Below, in pieces: positions 26,326-33,705 of a DNA stretch of 64,000 nucleotides (position 1 is its first letter; each line of letters opens with the position of its first letter). The stretch is taken from the NCBI GenBank assembly GCA_016297215.1, contig JAEDGZ010000001.1, positions 1 to 64,000 of the forward strand, given 5' to 3'. The DNA comes from Paludibacteraceae bacterium (GTDB lineage Bacteria > Bacteroidota > Bacteroidia > Bacteroidales > Paludibacteraceae). The position numbers and the translations under genes were made by a program. The notes below the pieces were generated by a model that saw only the letters and a list, made by a program, of their open reading frames with translations, did not search any database and had not been told where the DNA came from.

Positions 26326-27336
26326 TCAGATAGAGAAGAGGTATTCGATGGCGGCGGCGATGTCCTGTGGCGCAGGGGTGGCATCGGTGAGGGGGTCGCC
26401 TATCTGCCGCAAGAGAGTGAAACGGATGCCCGCGGCGGTGTTCTTCTTGTCCTGCTGCATGAGCGCGAGGAGTTGAGACTGGTCTTGGCAGTTGCAGACA
26501 GGGCGCCCGTAGTAGCGTAGCATGGTCTGCTCCAGTTGACGGAGGACGGTGCGGAGAGAGGGGGACTCAATAACCGCGGGCGAGACGCCCGCGTCCCCAG
26601 TATGCAGGATGCTGAGATAGAGAGCGGCGACCATGCCCCAGACGACGCAGTAGCCATGGGGGGCGGGGTGTCCGCCGGCGAGCATCTGCGCCTCGAGGGC
26701 GTGTCCGACGGTATGCCCGAGGTTGAGCGCACGGCGTAGTCCCTGCTCGCAGGGGTCGGCGGCTACGATACGCTCTTTCACTGCCCGCGAGCGGGCGATG
26801 AGCGGCATGAGGGCTTGCACGCCCTCCTCCGTCTCGAGGTCGAGTCGGTGCAGTTGGTGCCAGTGGTCGGGGGTGTCGAGCAGGGCATGCTTGAGCATCT
26901 CGCCGTAGCCGCTGAGCAGTTCGCGCGGGGGGAGAGAGACGATGAGCGAAGGAATGACAAGGGTGTCGAGGGGCTGCGCGTAGGTGCCGATGGCGTTCTT
27001 GATACCGGCGTAGTCGAAGCCCGTCTTGCCGCCTGAGGCAGCATCGACCATGGCGAGGAGCGTGGTGGGGACGTTGATATGGGGCATGCCGCGTTTGTAG
27101 GTGGACGCAGCAAAGCCGCCGAGGTCGCAGATGACGCCGCCGCCCACGCAGACGAGGACATCATCGCGCGTGGCACGATGGTCAAGCAGGAACTGCCAGA
27201 TACGCTCCACGGTGGCGAGGGTCTTGTGCTGCTCGCCGTCGGGAATCTCCAAGCGCGGACTCGCCGCCCACGGTTGGTCGGCGAACGATTCATGACAGAG
27301 TTGCCATATCGATGAGGTGGTTAGGACAAAATACAT
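26326..27336 (-). CDS. aroB: 3-dehydroquinate synthase with an in-frame palindrome insertion
   Basis: A 336-residue cytoplasmic enzyme converting DAHP to 3-dehydroquinate in the shikimate pathway. NAD- and metal-binding features are visible: GGGVICDLGGFAASTYKRG, PTTLLAMVDAASGGKTG, AGIKNAIG, LSGYGEMLKHALL and NLGHTVGHALE with the metal-ligand His residues. After ALYLSILH, residues about 246-254 read TGDAGVSPA, the same peptide as in PepD, encoded by the palindrome at 26573-26600. This lies in the helical C-terminal domain between conserved elements. Overall length stays close to the family because other loops are short. The likely promoter is uncertain; a -7-like box lies 460 bases upstream. 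Confidence 0.94.
   Translation of the reverse strand: MYFVLTTSSIWQLCHESFADQPWAASPRLEIPDGEQHKTLATVERIWQFLLDHRATRDDVLVCVGGGVICDLGGFAASTYKRGMPHINVPTTLLAMVDAASGGKTGFDYAGIKNAIGTYAQPLDTLVIPSLIVSLPPRELLSGYGEMLKHALLDTPDHWHQLHRLDLETEEGVQALMPLIARSRAVKERIVAADPCEQGLRRALNLGHTVGHALEAQMLAGGHPAPHGYCVVWGMVAALYLSILHTGDAGVSPAVIESPSLRTVLRQLEQTMLRYYGRPVCNCQDQSQLLALMQQDKKNTAAGIRFTLLRQIGDPLTDATPAPQDIAAAIEYLFSI
26573..26600. repeat. Family B palindrome (encodes GDAGVSPA) inside aroB
   Basis: CGCGGGCG-AGA-CGCCCGCG at 26575-26593 followed by TCCCC. In the aroB frame (minus strand) it encodes GDAGVSPA. Confidence 0.9.
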
Positions 27337-27344
27337 AGGTCAAT

Positions 27345-27409
27345 TACATGTTAATTATATGTTTAAGAAAAATATTTGACTAATTTTTGGGAATATTTGT
27401 TGAAATAAA
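27345..27409. repeat. Family H AT-rich element
   Basis: GTTAATTATATGTTTAAG, AAATATTTGACTAATTTTTG and TATTTGTTGAAATAAAG match the elements at 12395-12605. Confidence 0.65.
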
Positions 27410-27632
27410 GTCCTTGTTAGTAACTGGCAGAAGAAATTAATTTGGTTGTTTTCTGTCAATGAATTAATGAATAATTACACGTTAATTATATGTTAAAAAA
27501 CCGACCATTAATTCATTACCAAACTTGTCCCTGTTTATCCCGACTTGTCGGGAACTTGTCGGGAAAACTAAGTTAGTCTTTGACTGCTGAAATAAAAACA
27601 TCCTTGTTTCACACGAACTAAGTAAGAACCTG

Positions 27633-27720
27633 AGTTAGTGATTAGTTAGCGATTAGTTAGTGATTAGTTAGCGATTAGTTAGCGATTAGTTAGTGATTAG
27701 TTAGTGATTAACGAGTGATT
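27633..27720. repeat. GATTAGTTAG(T/C) tandem repeat (family E)
   Basis: Roughly eight 11-base units, the longest array of this family in the window. Confidence 0.85.
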
Positions 27721-27794
27721 AATGAAGGTAAGTTTGAATATAATCGAACAAAAAAAATCCCAAAATTGCTCAAATATCTTCTTCTTCAGGGCGG

Positions 27795-27826
27795 CAAAGG
27801 TACGAAGAATAATTGAGATATGCAAG
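27795..27826 (-). promoter_or_regulatory. Divergent minus-strand promoter-like site
   Basis: Minus-strand TACCTTTG at 27795-27802, with CTTG in place of TTTG at the expected spacing. It faces aroB across 460 bases of repeats. Confidence 0.45.
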
Positions 27827-27873
27827 CCAAAAGGGTGTTTTCGGGCGAATATGGGCAATTTTTGGGGCTTGTT

Positions 27874-27905
27874 TTTGCTCAATTCATTTTTTTTGCGTAT
27901 CTTTG
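27874..27905 (+). promoter_or_regulatory. Promoter of upp
   Basis: TTTG 27874-27877 and TATCTTTG 27898-27905 with a 20-base spacer. The ATG is 25 bases downstream. Confidence 0.85.
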
Positions 27906-27929
27906 CCGCCAAATTAAATTCTTTTCACC

Positions 27930-28598
27930 ATGAGAGTAATCAACTTGTCGGAGCGGAACTCGCTCTTGAATCAGTATCTGAAAGAGATACGCAGTGTGGA
28001 TATTCAGCACGATAGTCTTCGTTTTCGCCGCAACATCGAGCGTATCGGTGAGGTGATGGCGGTGGAGGTAAGCCGCGAACTGACCTACGCGCCGGAGCAA
28101 GTGCAGACGCCGCTGGGCGTGGCGGAAGTGCAGGTGCCGACCGATAAGGTGGTGCTGGCGACGGTGCTCCGTGCAGGCTTGCCCCTGCATCAAGGATTCC
28201 TCAACATGTTCGACCGCGCGGAGAACGCCTTTCTGAGCGCGTACCGCCGCTGGGGACGCAACCGCTACGGCGAGGAAGAGATAGAGATTGTAGCCGAGTA
28301 TCTGGCGGCTCCGCAGTTGGAGGGGAAGACGCTGATGCTGGTGGACCCGATGCTGGCAACAGGCATGTCGATGGAGGTGGCATATCGCGCGCTGCTGAGC
28401 CACGGCACCCCAGCAGCGACACATCTCTGCTGCACCATCGGAACGACGCAAGCCGTTCAGTATCTGCAAGATACGCTGGGCGACCAGCCGAACATCACGC
28501 TCTGGTGCGCCGCCATCGACCCCACGCTCAACGAGCACAAGTATATCGTGCCCGGCTTGGGCGACGCGGGAGACCTCTGCTTCGGGGAGAAACTGTGA
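27930..28598 (+). CDS. upp: Uracil phosphoribosyltransferase
   Basis: A 222-residue cytoplasmic salvage enzyme making UMP from uracil and PRPP. The PRPP-binding loop reads LMLVDPMLATGMSM. The C-terminal uracil-binding signature YIVPGLGDAGDLCFG is intact. VLRAGLPLHQGFL corresponds to the conserved PRTase segment before the flexible loop. Length fits the family. It has its own promoter directly upstream. A family A palindrome and ATAATTC-type repeat follow before the VanZ-like gene. Confidence 0.95.
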   Translation: MRVINLSERNSLLNQYLKEIRSVDIQHDSLRFRRNIERIGEVMAVEVSRELTYAPEQVQTPLGVAEVQVPTDKVVLATVLRAGLPLHQGFLNMFDRAENAFLSAYRRWGRNRYGEEEIEIVAEYLAAPQLEGKTLMLVDPMLATGMSMEVAYRALLSHGTPAATHLCCTIGTTQAVQYLQDTLGDQPNITLWCAAIDPTLNEHKYIVPGLGDAGDLCFGEKL

Positions 28599-28610
28599 GG
28601 TAGTGCTACA

Positions 28611-28676
28611 ATTAAGAATTAAGAATTAAGAGGGCGAAGCCGTCCGGGTGCGCAGGCGTCCCCGCCTGCTAATAAT
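28611..28676. repeat. Family D and family A repeats side by side
   Basis: AATTAAGAATTAAGAATTAA (28611 on) is followed by CCGGGTGCGCAGGCG-TCCC-CGCCTGCTAATAA (28644-28676). Confidence 0.75.
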
Positions 28677-28687
28677 AGCAGTGAATA

Positions 28688-29092
28688 GTGATTAGTTGGC
28701 AGAGATATGTATGGTATGTGCCGGCGGCAGTGGTCGCAGTGGCTATCGCGTTGCTCTCGCTTTGGGAGCACCCTACCCTGCCGCCGCTGGTGTTGCGCTG
28801 GAGCGACAAGACATGGCACACGCTGATGTACGTAGTGCAGGCGGTGGCGTTGCTGTTGCCCGTAGCGGCTCTTGGAGGCGCAAAGCACAAAGGGCTATGG
28901 AAGCGATATGCGGGGGCGTGGGTGCTGACGGTGGGCTACGGCGGACTGATGGAGGTGCTGCAAGCCACATGTACCCGCACACGGACAGGCGACTGGATAG
29001 ACTTTGTGGCAGATATCATCGGGGCGAGCGTCGGATTGGTTTTGGTAGCGATATATCGTGCCTTGCGGGTGCGTTTTTCCTTTGGTAGATAG
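28688..29092 (+). CDS. VanZ-like family membrane protein
   Basis: A 134-residue protein with four hydrophobic helices. WSDKTWHTLMYVVQAVALLL matches the D-K-x-x-H-x-x-x-Y element of VanZ-like proteins, and the acidic-containing helix end TGDWIDFVADIIGASVGLVL matches the family's D-x-x-A-N/D-x-x-G stretch. VanZ itself contributes to teicoplanin resistance, but most homologues have no known role. The GTG start lies in a GTGATTAG sequence like the family E repeat; no ATG is available upstream. dprA begins 6 bases after the stop, so they form an operon. Confidence 0.82.
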   Translation: MISWQRYVWYVPAAVVAVAIALLSLWEHPTLPPLVLRWSDKTWHTLMYVVQAVALLLPVAALGGAKHKGLWKRYAGAWVLTVGYGGLMEVLQATCTRTRTGDWIDFVADIIGASVGLVLVAIYRALRVRFSFGR

Positions 29093-29098
29093 TTTCTT

Positions 29099-30157
29099 AT
29101 GTTGCTGTATCAGATTGCTTTGAGTTTGCTGTTTGAGAAACGGAATCGTGTGGCGCTACAATGGCTGGACAAATACGGTTCTGCGGAGGAGGCGTGGCAC
29201 CACCTGACGGAGAAAGGGATGGGCGAAGCTTTGCAGCGGGCGGAGAGAGAGTTGGCGTTTGTGGAGAAGCACCGTATCAGCACCTACTGGTGCCAAGACG
29301 AGGGCTATCCGTTTCGCCTGCGGCAGTGCCCCGACCGACCGTTGTTGCTCTTCGGGAAAGGCAATCTGCGGGTGAACGAGGGGAAAATGGTGTCGGTGGT
29401 AGGCACGCGCAACGCGACCGACCGCGGGAAAGAACTGACGCGGCAGTTGGTGCTTGACTTGGCGCAACGGGTACCTAACCTAACCATCGTTAGCGGATTA
29501 GCCTACGGCATCGATGTAGCAGCGCACCGCGCGGCTATCGAAGCGGGGATTCCAACGCTGGTGGTGCTCGGACACGGGCTCGACCGTATCTATCCCGCGC
29601 TGCACCGCAACGTGGCGGTAGCGACATTGGAGCACGGCGGACTGCTGACAGAGTACGTGAGCGGCACGCGCCCCGACCCGTGGCATTTCGTAGCGCGCGA
29701 CAGGGTGATAGCGGGGTTGGCAGACGCGGTAGTCGTGGTGGAGTCGAAAGCCAAAGGCGGGGCACTCATCACCGCGCAGATGGCATCGGACTACGACCGC
29801 GAGGTGTTCGCCTGCCCGGGGAGACCATCAGACGAGCAGTCGCAGGGCTGCAACAGCCTGATTCGCAAGCAGAAAGCGCAACTCATCACCTGCGCGGACG
29901 ACCTGATAGAAGCCATGAACTGGACTACCGCCGCAGCCCCCGTGCAGACCGAGATAGTAGATCTCACAACGCCGCTGACGGATGTGCAGCGCACACTGCT
30001 CGACAAACTACACGAGCAGGAGGACGGACTGCATGTCAATATGATAGTGATGGAGACGGGGCTGGACTACGCGCAGGTGTCTAACGAACTGATGATGATG
30101 GAGATGGAGGGGCTGGTTAAGTCGCTGCCCGGCGGGATGGTGAGGGCGATGAAATAA
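29099..30157 (+). CDS. dprA: DNA-processing protein DprA
   Basis: A 352-residue cytoplasmic protein that loads RecA on incoming single-stranded DNA during transformation. The Rossmann-like DprA core is clear: MVSVVGTRNATDRGKELT, IVSGLAYGIDVAAHRAA, VVLGHGLDRIYPALHRN, GGLLTEYVSGTRPDPWHFVA-RDRVIAGL, VVVVESKAKGGALITA and FACPGRPSDEQSQGCN-LI. A C-terminal winged-helix-like segment (about 290-350, LTDVQRTLLDKL onward) is present, as in many homologues. The N-terminal helix-hairpin-helix-like part is short. It lies directly behind the VanZ-like gene. No other competence genes are in the window. Confidence 0.95.
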   Translation: MLLYQIALSLLFEKRNRVALQWLDKYGSAEEAWHHLTEKGMGEALQRAERELAFVEKHRISTYWCQDEGYPFRLRQCPDRPLLLFGKGNLRVNEGKMVSVVGTRNATDRGKELTRQLVLDLAQRVPNLTIVSGLAYGIDVAAHRAAIEAGIPTLVVLGHGLDRIYPALHRNVAVATLEHGGLLTEYVSGTRPDPWHFVARDRVIAGLADAVVVVESKAKGGALITAQMASDYDREVFACPGRPSDEQSQGCNSLIRKQKAQLITCADDLIEAMNWTTAAAPVQTEIVDLTTPLTDVQRTLLDKLHEQEDGLHVNMIVMETGLDYAQVSNELMMMEMEGLVKSLPGGMVRAMK

Positions 30158-30192
30158 TTATGAATTAAGAATTATGAATTATGAGCGCATAG

Positions 30193-30307
30193 CCAAATCA
30201 CCGAACGAATTACCGCCAAATCACCGAACAAATTATCGCCAAATCACCGAACAAAATAGCACCATATAACCGAACAAATTACCGCCGAACCACCAAACAA
30301 AATAAGA
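30193..30307. repeat. Five tandem copies of a 23-base unit
   Basis: Units start at 30193, 30216, 30239, 30262 and 30285, of the form CCAAATCACCGAACAAATTA plus CCG. The first three are nearly identical and the last two diverge. There are no spacers between units, so it is not a CRISPR. Confidence 0.85.
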
Positions 30308-30346
30308 AGAGGCTGCCTAACTTGACTTGTTAGACAGCCTCTTTTA
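30308..30346. terminator. Bidirectional terminator between dprA and the OB-fold surface protein
   Basis: AGAGGCTGCCTAAC pairs with GTTAGACAGCCTCT (one mismatch), flanked by T-rich DNA on both sides. Hairpins of very similar sequence lie at 33586-33625 and 44685-44725. Confidence 0.8.
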
Positions 30347-30378
30347 TTTATGCGCTAATTGTATTGCGCAGAGAGGGA

Positions 30379-30459
30379 TTATTGGAGTTTTGCGCCCAAT
30401 ACGTTGTACTCTACGCCGTTCATACGGATGATGAGTTGCCCATCGCGAACGAACTTCTC
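30379..30459. repeat. Left copy of an 81-base inverted repeat (encodes C-terminal tail)
   Basis: The last 81 bases of the OB-fold gene match, in inverted orientation, 33472-33552 with about seven mismatches by eye. Confidence 0.85.
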
Positions 30460-32718
30460 TGCCTTGTTGCTGGTAACAGCGTTCTCAACATTGGTAGAAA
30501 GAGCCTCTGCACTGATGAAGTTCACTTGGAGAGTCGTTTTGTAAACCGATACGGCACATACTACATCATAAGTAACACCCTCTTTGAACTCTTGCGCAAT
30601 CTTAAACTGGTTGTACATGTTCAGCGGTTCACCGTTCCATTCACCTTTGATGGTGGTCTTATTATCGCTTGTGAATGTACCTACAGCGGTTACACCTTCC
30701 AACTTGATGTATTTGTTGACATCCTCGAGGGTAAGCGTCTCGGTATGCACGGCGGGAGCAGGAGCCTCACCGGCTGTTACAGTCAAGTCTTCCAATGTTA
30801 CAGACGGTACTAATTCCGGTAGGTTGTTGAAGATATCAACCTCTCCCTTAAAGCCTGTAACTACATCGCCGGCATTCAAACCAAATCCTCCCTTCTTAAA
30901 GATAAGTGCGGAGCCTGTCTCGTCTTGGATATAGGTGTAATCTCCATTTACGTATGCTACTACGAACTCACCCAAAACGGCAACTGTACCATCTGCTGCA
31001 GCGTTAGCCTCAGCGCAGTTGGTTGCATTGGTAGCGGTGATGTTGATGGTCGTATCCGAGTTAACGGTGATGGTGTAAACGCCATTCTCGCCGCTCAGTT
31101 CGTCATCGCCTCCGGTCAGTACCATGTTGGTAGGAACGGTCACGGTAACCTCTGTGCCTTGGAGCACGGTGAACGAGGTGGTGTCAACGTTAAGAGCCCA
31201 TACACGGTCTTTGGTAACACCCTTCACAATGGCTTTCTCACCCTTTTTCAACGTAACAGTATAAACCTTAGCAGTGTCAGCAAAGATTTTCACTACATCG
31301 TTGTTAGCGAGTTTAAGACTGCAACTACCCCAACTTAGCGTTACGATAGAGTCGTTCAAATAGCAAACAGCGCTCTTACTATAACCAACACTGAAATTGA
31401 TAGGATTGTCCGCATCGGCAAAGGCAATCGTGCTATAACCATCAGTCAAGAAAGGACCACTATAGTAGTAACCCAAGTACTTATAAGCAGCGGTACGAAT
31501 TGTATAATCATAATTTGCAATGGTATCTACATACAATGCAAAAGTCTGATCGCGATGGATGCTATCGCCCCAAATCTCAATCACCATATTCTTTGCACAT
31601 TCTACTGCAGAGTAATTATCCAACAACTCGCCATTAACCTTTACGGAGTCTATCACGCAATCGTCAGTTTTACGAATATAGATATAGGTGTTCGATGTGT
31701 TCATGGAAATGGTATTCTCACCTTCCACCAATGTAGGATAAGTATAGTCTATCGACTTTTGCACAGAGATACATCCGGGATTATGAGCTATGATGGTTAC
31801 ATCGAAATCTTCATATTTCGCACTCTCGATCTCCCATACAGTGGTGTCAAGGATAACTTCAGAGTTATAAGAAGAACTAATTTTTGAGCCATTGATTTTC
31901 ACAAGATAGTTCTTAGTATTGAGCCACATCTTTACCTCTTTGCCCCATGCCACCTTAATAGTATCTTTGTAGTCTACCTTTTTGCCATCTACATACAAGC
32001 TATCGAATGCGTCTTTGTCTGCACCGTCTTCCCATTGGAAGATTACGGGGAGCTCAAAACCGGCTGGTGCGTTAGCTGAAATCTGAATAGTGTCGCCGCT
32101 CTTTACCTCGTTCATTTGGTAACCGCGACCAAAATCTGTTATTACAGAGTCGTTAAGTGTTACTTCATATAGGTAGGTACCCCAGCCTGCTGCACGTACA
32201 ATCAAAGGCAGGTCAGCAATGGATTCTTCGGTTGAGAAATAAACTACATTGAACGTGCTGTCCAATACGATTCCCTGTCCATTGCCATACGCCATTGTTG
32301 CTTTGCTCTTGTCATCAATAAGCACGATTACGGAGTCTGTACGCATATCAGCATAAGCAAAGGTTGTTACAGTATAAGTAATATCTGCGCAAGTATTATC
32401 AGGATAGAGAGCATATACTCCAGCACCTTGTTTAGTGAAGGTTTCAACATCCTCAGACGATGAAGTAATGTTTTGGAGACCAAAACCTTCATTGAGATAC
32501 AAATACACGGCAGCGTAATACGCATACTCTCCAGAACCTTGCTCGGTTACAGTAATGACATTGTCTCCTGCAACCAAGGATACTTCTTTCCAATCTGCCT
32601 CCAAAGTGACAGCCTCGGGATTATCTACATTTACCGTGAACGAAATAGACGCGGCGTACGCCGTGCCTACGCAGAGCGTTGCGAACAACGCGAGCATCAA
32701 AGAATAAATCTTTTTCAT
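30379..32718 (-). CDS. Secreted protein with OB-fold domain and conserved C-terminal tail
   Basis: A 779-residue exported protein (signal peptide MKKIYSLMLALFATLCVGTA-YA). Most of the length is beta-rich repeats of unknown type (segments such as TFAYADMRTDSVIVLIDDKS, SGDTIQISANAPAG). Residues about 580-740 form an OB-fold-like domain common in Bacteroidales exported proteins (YTYIQDETGSALIFKKGGFG, LKLEGV-like turns, YDVVCAVSVYKTTLQVNF). The tail EKFVRDGQLIIRMNGVEY and NVLGAKLQ resembles the short C-terminal domains found on secreted proteins of this order. The same tail occurs in reverse orientation at 33472-33552. Lower GC than its neighbours. Function unknown. Confidence 0.75.
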   Translation of the reverse strand: MKKIYSLMLALFATLCVGTAYAASISFTVNVDNPEAVTLEADWKEVSLVAGDNVITVTEQGSGEYAYYAAVYLYLNEGFGLQNITSSSEDVETFTKQGAGVYALYPDNTCADITYTVTTFAYADMRTDSVIVLIDDKSKATMAYGNGQGIVLDSTFNVVYFSTEESIADLPLIVRAAGWGTYLYEVTLNDSVITDFGRGYQMNEVKSGDTIQISANAPAGFELPVIFQWEDGADKDAFDSLYVDGKKVDYKDTIKVAWGKEVKMWLNTKNYLVKINGSKISSSYNSEVILDTTVWEIESAKYEDFDVTIIAHNPGCISVQKSIDYTYPTLVEGENTISMNTSNTYIYIRKTDDCVIDSVKVNGELLDNYSAVECAKNMVIEIWGDSIHRDQTFALYVDTIANYDYTIRTAAYKYLGYYYSGPFLTDGYSTIAFADADNPINFSVGYSKSAVCYLNDSIVTLSWGSCSLKLANNDVVKIFADTAKVYTVTLKKGEKAIVKGVTKDRVWALNVDTTSFTVLQGTEVTVTVPTNMVLTGGDDELSGENGVYTITVNSDTTINITATNATNCAEANAAADGTVAVLGEFVVAYVNGDYTYIQDETGSALIFKKGGFGLNAGDVVTGFKGEVDIFNNLPELVPSVTLEDLTVTAGEAPAPAVHTETLTLEDVNKYIKLEGVTAVGTFTSDNKTTIKGEWNGEPLNMYNQFKIAQEFKEGVTYDVVCAVSVYKTTLQVNFISAEALSTNVENAVTSNKAEKFVRDGQLIIRMNGVEYNVLGAKLQ

Positions 32719-32791
32719 AAATACAAAAAATTTAGTTAGTAATATGGTTAATTTGTTGTTATTTATAACGAGCCTTTGGGGCTTTTGTCTC

Positions 32792-32822
32792 TTAGCAGGC
32801 GGGGACGCCTGCGCACCCGGAC
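32792..32822. repeat. Family A palindrome in the leader of the OB-fold protein gene
   Basis: TTAGCAGGCGGGGACGCCTG followed by CGCACCCGGA. On the transcribed (minus) strand it would form a hairpin in the 5' leader. Confidence 0.8.
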
Positions 32823-33016
32823 ATGGCGTTGCCTACCTTAATCGACCGATTTCTGCAAGTTGGGATAGTGTCGGAGTGCTATTAAAAGGTGCGATGAGAT
32901 ATAAACGGCATGGGTAGTATAGGGGGAGGTATCAGTACAAACAAGACGGCGTTTAGATGATGAAAATTATCGTTTGCAGGAGTAGCAAGATAGCACGATT
33001 ACACCTCATTCGCCGG

Positions 33017-33048
33017 CAAAGTTACATATTTTTTTTGGAATGAACAAA
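33017..33048 (-). promoter_or_regulatory. Promoter of the OB-fold surface protein
   Basis: Minus-strand TTTG (33045-33048) and TAACTTTG (33017-33024), 20 bases apart. This predicts a leader of about 290 bases containing a palindromic repeat. Confidence 0.75.
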
Positions 33049-33234
33049 TAAAATTGCAAAATTATTCTCTTTTTGGGTATCTTTCTGCTTTTTTGAGCGT
33101 GTATAGGGTGCGGGAGCGTACAATATGGTTAGTTGGTATATCTTAAATTGTTCTTTGGTTTTTGTCTGCTCTTTTTGCCGTCCTTTTGCCGTCTTTTTGC
33201 CGTAATTGCATTTTTTATATATGCTCCATAGTAC

Positions 33235-33552
33235 TTGCAGAAATCGGTCATTACGGCAAGCGTGGATGCGGCTTTGGTATGGCCGGATGATCCTGAAGCA
33301 GAGGAGCAAGTTCCTGCTTCTGACCTGATAGGTACCACTATCCCCACCGATCCTGCTGACGTAACGGGTATTGTGTGGGCTGCTGACGAGATTCGACTGC
33401 GTAGTACGGCTGACATCAAGGCGGCTACCACAGGCATCAACAATGCAGCATTGAGCAGCGAAGAGGGTATTGAGAAGTTCGTTCGCGACGGGCAACTCAT
33501 CATCCGTATGAACGGCGTAGAGTACAACGTACTCGGCGCAGAGATTCAATAA
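33235..33552 (+). pseudogene. Orphan C-terminal fragment of a secreted protein
   Basis: About 100 codons are open but there is no ATG-led signal peptide, and a TAG precedes at 33229. The reading frame includes a Pro/Asp/Glu-rich linker (WPDDPEAEEQVPASDLIG) and ends with EKFVRDGQLIIRMNGVEY plus NVLGAEIQ, nearly identical to the end of the OB-fold protein on the opposite strand. It is followed by its own terminator. The best reading is the 3' remnant of a deleted or rearranged surface-protein gene. A short expressed protein from the TTG at 33235 is possible but unlikely. Confidence 0.65.
33472..33552. repeat. Right copy of the 81-base inverted repeat
   Basis: Starts GAGAAGTTCGTTCGCGACGG and ends at the stop codon. 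Inverted relative to 30379-30459. Confidence 0.85.
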
Positions 33553-33585
33553 CAACGTCCCGCGCGCGGTAATAGCGCATAAACA

Positions 33586-33625
33586 AAAGAGACTGCTTAA
33601 CACTCCGTTAGGCAGTCTCTTTTTG
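33586..33625. terminator. Terminator after the orphan C-terminal fragment
   Basis: AAAGAGACTGCTTAA with TTAGGCAGTCTCTTT and TTTTT. It could also stop the GH105 transcript arriving from the other side. Confidence 0.85.
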
Positions 33626-33634
33626 TAATCTTCT

Positions 33635-33705
33635 ATCACCTCTATAATCTCTATAGCCTATATAACAACTATAACCTCTATAATAACTATAGCCCCTATC
33701 CCTCC
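33635..33705. repeat. CTATA(A/G)-type tandem repeat (family F)
   Basis: CACCTCTATAATCTCTATAG, CCTATATAACAACTATAACC and similar units between the terminator and the GH105 stop. Confidence 0.75.

Larger units (their letters stand above)
27337..27929. other. Repeat-filled spacer between aroB and upp
   Basis: Contains family H elements (27345-27409 and a second partial copy to about 27600), the family E array (27633-27720), a minus-strand -7-like box at 27795-27802 and the upp promoter at 27874-27905. I see no supported gene; short ORFs here are AT-rich and repeat-derived. Confidence 0.6.
32719..33234. other. Leader and spacer upstream of the OB-fold surface protein
   Basis: Includes a family A palindrome (32792-32822), about 190 bases with no recognisable content, the minus-strand promoter at 33017-33048 and T-rich DNA with three TTTTTGCCGTC-like repeats near 33175-33205. 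Confidence 0.55.

Noticed and set aside
30193..30307. Possible CRISPR array
   Set aside because: The units are contiguous 23-base repeats without unique spacers, and no cas genes are present.
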